Source of the DNA: Verrucomicrobiota bacterium
Lineage (GTDB): Bacteria; Verrucomicrobiota; Verrucomicrobiia; Verrucomicrobiales; DEV007
DNA length: 64,000 nucleotides
Reading direction: 5' to 3'
NCBI GenBank assembly: GCA_020630975.1
Contig: JAHDID010000002.1
Coordinates: 186,001 to 250,000, forward strand
In this document: positions 59,925-64,000 of the stretch, in pieces
Layout of the letters: the number at the start of each line of letters is the position of its first letter
Position numbering within the stretch: position 1 is the first letter of the stretch
Notes under the pieces: model-generated
Seen by the model: only the letters and a program-made list of their open reading frames with translations
Told to the model about the DNA's origin: nothing
Databases searched by the model: none
Position numbers and translations under genes: made by a program

Positions 59925-61091
59925 TTAATGCGCGCGGCAGAAGTCCTCGAAGCGGTCGAGGCCTTTTTTGATGATGTCGAGGCTGGTAGCGTAGCTGAAG
60001 CGCACGGACATATCGTAACCGAAAGCACAACCTGGCACCGCTGCTACTTGGTAGCGAGACAGGAGCTTCTCGGTGAGGTTCATGGAGTTGAGACCCATCT
60101 TGGTGGTGTCGACTAGGAAGTAAAAAGCACCATCTGGCTCGACCACATCGATGTTATTGATCGACTTGAAGCGGCTCAGCATATACTGGCGGCGCATGTC
60201 ATACTCCTCGACCATGTCTTGGATGATACTCTGCTCACCGTGCAGAGCGGCTAGTGCACCATACTGGGCGAAGCTGGTAGGATTCGAAGTGGTGTGGCTC
60301 TGGATCTTGGAGATAGCACCGGCGATCTCCTCTGGAGCTGCGGTGTAGCCGAGACGCCAGCCAGTCATCGAGTAGACTTTGGAAAAGCCATTGATGGTGA
60401 TGGTCAGATTCTTTGCCGCTTCGTTGACGGCTGCTGTGCTGATGTGCTTCTTGCCATTGTAGGTCAGCTTTTCGTAGATCTCGTCGGAGAGGATGATGAT
60501 GTCCTCCTGCTCGGCTACCTCGACTAGGGCTTTGATCTCGTCCTCGGTGTAGACAGCACCAGTTGGGTTGTTCGGCGAGTTGAGGATCAGCATGCGAGTG
60601 CGGCCGCTGATGGACTCTTCGAATTCTTCAGCAGTGATTTTCCAGCCATTCTCGCGCTTGGTCTCCACCACGTATGGCTCAGCACCAGCTAGACGCACCA
60701 TCTCTGGGTAGCTGGTCCAGTAGGGTGCTGGGATGATCACTTCGTCCTCAGGATCGCAGGTGGCGAGGATCGCATTGTAGCAGGAGTGCTTGGCACCACA
60801 GTTGATGGAGATCTGGCTGGTGTCATACTCGATGCCATTCTCGGTGAGTAGCTTAGCCTGGATGGCTTCTTTCAGCTCTGGGATACCAGTAGCAGGTGTG
60901 TACTTGGTGTGGCCCTCCTGCAGAGCCTCGATGGCAGCGTCTTTGATGAACTGTGGGGTGTCGAAATCTGGCTCACCAGCTCCAAAGCTAGTGATATCCT
61001 GGCCCTCAGACCTCATTTTCTTCGCTGCTGCGGTGATGGCTAGCGTCTGCGAAGGTAGAATCGACTCGAATTTACTGGCGATTAAGCTCAT
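59925..61091 (-). CDS. Aspartate aminotransferase (class I, Ib type)
   Basis: A PLP-dependent transaminase of 388 residues in the AspC/AatA subgroup Ib. The hallmarks are SFGAGEPDFDTPQFI, YTPATGIPELKEAI, SPNNPTGAVY, SDEIYEKLTY and the PLP-lysine block GFSKVYSMTGWRLGY (Lys near residue 236). The C-terminal DGAFYFLVD is also typical. The length is standard. Divergent from holA with a 205-bp gap. Confidence 0.93.
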   Translation of the reverse strand: MSLIASKFESILPSQTLAITAAAKKMRSEGQDITSFGAGEPDFDTPQFIKDAAIEALQEGHTKYTPATGIPELKEAIQAKLLTENGIEYDTSQISINCGAKHSCYNAILATCDPEDEVIIPAPYWTSYPEMVRLAGAEPYVVETKRENGWKITAEEFEESISGRTRMLILNSPNNPTGAVYTEDEIKALVEVAEQEDIIILSDEIYEKLTYNGKKHISTAAVNEAAKNLTITINGFSKVYSMTGWRLGYTAAPEEIAGAISKIQSHTTSNPTSFAQYGALAALHGEQSIIQDMVEEYDMRRQYMLSRFKSINNIDVVEPDGAFYFLVDTTKMGLNSMNLTEKLLSRYQVAAVPGCAFGYDMSVRFSYATSLDIIKKGLDRFEDFCRAH

Positions 61092-61296
61092 ATCAATCAG
61101 TTGGAAAAGTTACTTACACACTCCCGCACTTACCGGGAGCACTGGTTGATGAGAAGTCTCGACCGAGATCCGAGGAAAATGCGGCCCGTCAGTTACCGGC
61201 ATCTCGGGCCGTATTCAAGCGAAAGCTGACTGGCAAAATGACTTTTTCCCAGTCGCGGGTTGAGTGGTTAGCAGATCTCGATAATCTGCTCTGTCC

Positions 61297-62445
61297 ATGC
61301 CTGCCAAAAAGACCACAAGAAAGAAAAAAACAGCCTCAAAAAAGGCTGCTGCATCGGCGGGTAGTGATCAGCTCTACCTTTTCTACGGCACCGACGAGGC
61401 CAAGGTAAAAGAGGCGGCTCTCAAACTGTCGCAGAAGATCGCGCCTAAGGATGATGAATTCGGTCTGGAAATCGTCAATGGAGCCGCAGAGAATAGCGAC
61501 CACGCCACGCGTATCCTGGCTCAGGCCCACGAGGCGATCCAGACGATCCCTTTCTTTGGTGGGGATAAGGTGGTCTGGCTACAGAGCACCAACATCTTTG
61601 GCACCAACCAAACAGCCAAGTCTGAGACGACTCTAAAGGCGGTCGAAAGTTTTTCCGAGCAACTGCAGACGACCATACCGCCCGATGTGAAGGTGATCAT
61701 CAGTGCGGTGGAGATGGATAAAAGCCGCCGTTTTTTTAAACAGATTTCGAAATTCGCCACCACTCAGGCCTTCGATAAGGTCGACATCTCTAAGGATGGC
61801 TGGGAGGCGCAAGTGATGGCGGTGGTCTCGAAGCGGGCTGAAAAGATGGGGCTCACCTTTGGGTATGGCGTGCTAGATCGATTCGTGATGACGGCGGGGG
61901 CCGATACCTCGGTGCTGAATAGCGAGCTGGAAAAGCTATCGCTGTACTGCGGTAGCCGCGAGGTCACGGAGCAAGATGTCATCGATATGGTCACCGCGAC
62001 TCATGCGGGAGTGATCTTTGAGATCGGCGAGGCGATCACTCGCAAGGATCTGCCGCGCACGCTGGATCTCATCGAGCGACAGTTGCGTCGTGGCGAGGGG
62101 CCTATCGGCATCCTGCGAGCGGCGATCATCCCCAAGATCCGAGGACTGCTACACGCTAAAGATCTAGTGACTCGGCACAATCTATCAGTGGGGCGCAATT
62201 TTCGCTCCTTTGAGGCGGATGTGGCTAGGCTGCCCGAGGCTGAGACGGCACACCTGCCTCGCAAGAAAGATGGCAATCTATCCGTCTATCCGATCTTTCT
62301 CAGCGCTCAGGCGACGCGGAAATTCTCTGTGCCAGAGCTGGTGCAGGCACTCGAGGCCTGCCTCGAGGCAGATTTACGACTGGTGACCACGCAGCTAGAT
62401 CATCGCTTGGTGCTTTGCCAGCTAGTTACTAAAATTTTAGCATAA
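61297..62445 (+). CDS. holA: DNA polymerase III delta subunit
   Basis: The delta subunit opens the sliding clamp in the clamp loader. Family features are the N-terminal YLFYGTDEAKVKEAAL block, IPFFGGDKVVWLQ, and the C-terminal EIGEAITRKDLPRTLDLIERQL and GILRAAIIPKIR helices. A Lys/Thr/Ala-rich head (PAKKTTRKKKTASKKAAAS) precedes the fold and is not typical; it may help DNA contact. At 382 residues it is slightly longer than usual because of that head. It ends in an AT-rich gap with a terminator further on. Confidence 0.87.
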   Translation: MPAKKTTRKKKTASKKAAASAGSDQLYLFYGTDEAKVKEAALKLSQKIAPKDDEFGLEIVNGAAENSDHATRILAQAHEAIQTIPFFGGDKVVWLQSTNIFGTNQTAKSETTLKAVESFSEQLQTTIPPDVKVIISAVEMDKSRRFFKQISKFATTQAFDKVDISKDGWEAQVMAVVSKRAEKMGLTFGYGVLDRFVMTAGADTSVLNSELEKLSLYCGSREVTEQDVIDMVTATHAGVIFEIGEAITRKDLPRTLDLIERQLRRGEGPIGILRAAIIPKIRGLLHAKDLVTRHNLSVGRNFRSFEADVARLPEAETAHLPRKKDGNLSVYPIFLSAQATRKFSVPELVQALEACLEADLRLVTTQLDHRLVLCQLVTKILA

Positions 62446-62597
62446 ATATAGTCTGTATATATTTTATCACTTGTCCAATTTGCTTTAGGACAGTTCCCCC
62501 AAAAATCGCCGATAAAATGCAATTTTATTGCAAAAAGGCGTTGCGAGAATTGGAAGCTATGACATCATGAGGTCCCATTATTTGGGGGGGGAATAAC

Positions 62598-62635
62598 AGC
62601 CTCACTTGGTTTCGGCCAGGTGGGGCTCTTTTTTT
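62598..62635 (+). terminator. Rho-independent terminator downstream of holA
   Basis: Stem AGCCTCACTTGG pairs with CCAGGTGGGGCT (with G-U pairs) around TTTCGG, followed by CTTTTTTTG. It lies 150 bases after the holA stop, behind an AT-rich leader. Confidence 0.8.
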
Positions 62636-62650
62636 GCCCAGTTCCCTGAG

Positions 62651-63829
62651 TTAGCGATTTCGGTAGGCTAGTCGTCGCCAAAGACTTTCCAATGGCCCGC
62701 GATGAAAATGCTTCAGCCACAGGGTGGAGACGACGATCTGTAGCAGCCAGATGGCGGGGCAGATCATCAGCACCTGATGGAAGCTGAGCTGGTCGCGCCA
62801 TCCTAGGCCCGATCCATAGAAGAGTAAGCTAAACAAAATGGTCTGGCTGATGTAGTTGGTAAATGCCATCTTGCCGACCGATGTCAGCCAGCCTTTTAGG
62901 CGATTGAGTATTGAGCTTTGCGACCAGAGGATCATCGCCGTCGCGTAGGCGAGGGTGAGGCAAGGCGTCGCAGGGAATAACCAGACTGAGTTTTTCAGCA
63001 GCGATGTGTTTACCCAGCCGTCTCGATAGGTGAGCCAGACTCCGATCGCCGATAGCGCGATACCCACAGAGGCTGATATCAGCAGTGTGGCTCGGTATCG
63101 TGATGGTGCCCATTGGCCCTGAAAGAAACCGCTCTTAACTAGAGCCATACCGACTAGGAATAGGCTGCCGACTCCAGGCAGGTAGAAGAAAGGCAAAATG
63201 AAGAAGTGGCTGAGCAGTACCATAGTCGAGCGGAGCGGCATCTGATCGAGCCACGAGCCGGCAAAAGCGGCCTCCATATCCCAAAAGGTGCCTTTTTCGC
63301 TGTCCTGGTATGAGGCGAGTGCCTCGGCAGTCTGCTCGCCACCACCTAGTAGAAAAATGAGGCTGATCAAAGCCGCGAAAAATAGCAGAAAGCTCATCTG
63401 GATCGCACCTCCCACCCAGGCCAGAACTTTGGCAGACCAGCGTCGGCAGCAGTAGGCTAGGGCACCGACCAGAGCATAGATCACTAGGATGTCGCCATAC
63501 CATACTAGGTACGCGTGTAGCAGGCCAAATACCCAAAGCCAGCCCAGACGGGGTAGATAGGTCCTGGCCACCGGTAGGCCCTGGCTCTCGATCCGGCTGG
63601 TCTGCAGCCAGATACCTGCGCCGAAGAGTAGCGAGAAAAGCGAGACAAACTTGCTAAAACCAAACACCGACAAGGCTGACCAGAGAGGCCGATCTATGCC
63701 ATCGAGATTGGTGGGCATAAAGAACCAATCAGTGGAAGAGGCAAAGTCGAGAATATTGATCGGGACCAATCCACAGATGGCGACTCCGCGGATGAGGTCC
63801 ATAGAGGCGATTCGATTGGTGGACTCCAT
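62651..63829 (-). CDS. DUF418 (YeiB-like) membrane protein
   Basis: A 392-residue membrane protein with about nine helices. The start RIASMDLIRGVAICGLVPIN and the conserved SLLFGAG, LHAYLVWYGDIL, GKMAFTNYISQTIL and LWLKHFHRGPLESLWRRL blocks are those of the DUF418/YeiB family, which is distantly like acyltransferase-3 and of unknown activity. The length is typical. It lies alone between holA (convergent) and the right window edge. Confidence 0.85.
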   Translation of the reverse strand: MESTNRIASMDLIRGVAICGLVPINILDFASSTDWFFMPTNLDGIDRPLWSALSVFGFSKFVSLFSLLFGAGIWLQTSRIESQGLPVARTYLPRLGWLWVFGLLHAYLVWYGDILVIYALVGALAYCCRRWSAKVLAWVGGAIQMSFLLFFAALISLIFLLGGGEQTAEALASYQDSEKGTFWDMEAAFAGSWLDQMPLRSTMVLLSHFFILPFFYLPGVGSLFLVGMALVKSGFFQGQWAPSRYRATLLISASVGIALSAIGVWLTYRDGWVNTSLLKNSVWLFPATPCLTLAYATAMILWSQSSILNRLKGWLTSVGKMAFTNYISQTILFSLLFYGSGLGWRDQLSFHQVLMICPAIWLLQIVVSTLWLKHFHRGPLESLWRRLAYRNR

Positions 63830-63902
63830 GCTCCGTGATGTTAGGCTCCGCGCGGGTTGATTGGCGATTACAAAACAATGGGCGTCGTGTAAAGCTAGCT
63901 AT

Positions 63903-63937
63903 TGTACCCTATTGAATGAAAATTGTACCCTATTTAA
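63903..63937 (-). repeat. 21-bp-period repeat, locus 4 (two copies, intergenic)
   Basis: Cores TGTACCCTATTGAA (63903-63916) and TGTACCCTATTTAA (63924-63937) are 21 bp apart, in the same strand sense as locus 3. The second has one changed base. Confidence 0.85.
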
Positions 63938-63967
63938 AATGAGGCTATCTCGATGGCTATAGGTGAT

Positions 63968-64000
63968 ATGGATTGGCTACTGCTATCGATACTATCGGCT
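63968..64000 (+). CDS. Possible gene start, cut by window edge
   Basis: ATG at 63968, preceded by AGGTGAT, opens a frame (MDWLLLSILSA) still open at the window end, with a hydrophobic start. Only 11 codons are visible. Confidence 0.25.
   Translation, partial: MDWLLLSILSA

Overview
The window reads as about 64 kb of chromosome from a Gram-negative (diderm), probably marine, Verrucomicrobiota-type bacterium. This is inferred from the adjacent DUF1501/DUF1800 pair, outer-membrane heptose genes (RfaE2-like and GmhB-like), many secreted proteins of unknown function, and divided haem/cytochrome and cell-wall genes. Most genes are moderately GC-rich and densely packed. Several AT-rich patches (about 0.6-1.5, 17.6-18.6, 29.8-30.6, 37.8-38.3 and 54.7-56.8 kb) stand out as likely imports.

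Layout. 0-16.8 kb: a partial intradiol dioxygenase, an ATP-grasp protein, PBP2 and UvrC, a tandem pair of secreted Lon-type (S16) proteins of which the first has lost its catalytic dyad, a HemX-like protein with hemA-hemC, a metal-ABC permease fused to a DtxR-type regulator, a CPBP protease, an RfaE2-PurN fusion and a peroxiredoxin. 16.9-24.5 kb: nitroreductase, then a three-gene SIR2/SMC-ATPase operon that looks like a variant Lamassu-type defence system, then a four-helix-bundle gene set among repeats, and tRNA-Ser(UGA). 24.5-38 kb: mannose-6-phosphate isomerase, cysteine desulfurase, unknown membrane proteins, a sugar isomerase-like protein, ClpX, a DUF2064-GmhB fusion, a phosphoesterase, several secreted unknowns and DUF1501. 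38-53.7 kb: a 1580-residue DUF1800 protein, SerS, RpoZ, the jag-yidC-yidD-rnpA cluster, transaldolase and a 1374-residue membrane protein. 53.9-64 kb: a deleted IS66 element with intact ends and target duplication, an AT-rich module with a guanylate-kinase-like P-loop protein, a primary-type sigma factor, RtcB, aspartate aminotransferase, HolA and a DUF418 protein.

The most unusual signals are: (1) a 14-bp core (YTCAAYAGGGTACA) repeated at exactly 21-bp spacing at four scattered places, two of them inside essential-looking genes (hemC and a cysteine desulfurase) where it is translated in different frames; (2) the SIR2/SMC operon; (3) the dead/active S16 protease pair; (4) three enzyme fusions joining unusual partners; (5) three further repeat families: a 29-bp ATAGG...CCTAT family, a four-helix-bundle-associated repeat of about 165 bp, and a 105-bp element with 25-bp inverted ends.

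All calls come from reading the sequence and the translated ORFs. No similarity search was run. Start codons were moved from the ORF track where the track used GTG/TTG and a better ATG lies just inside.
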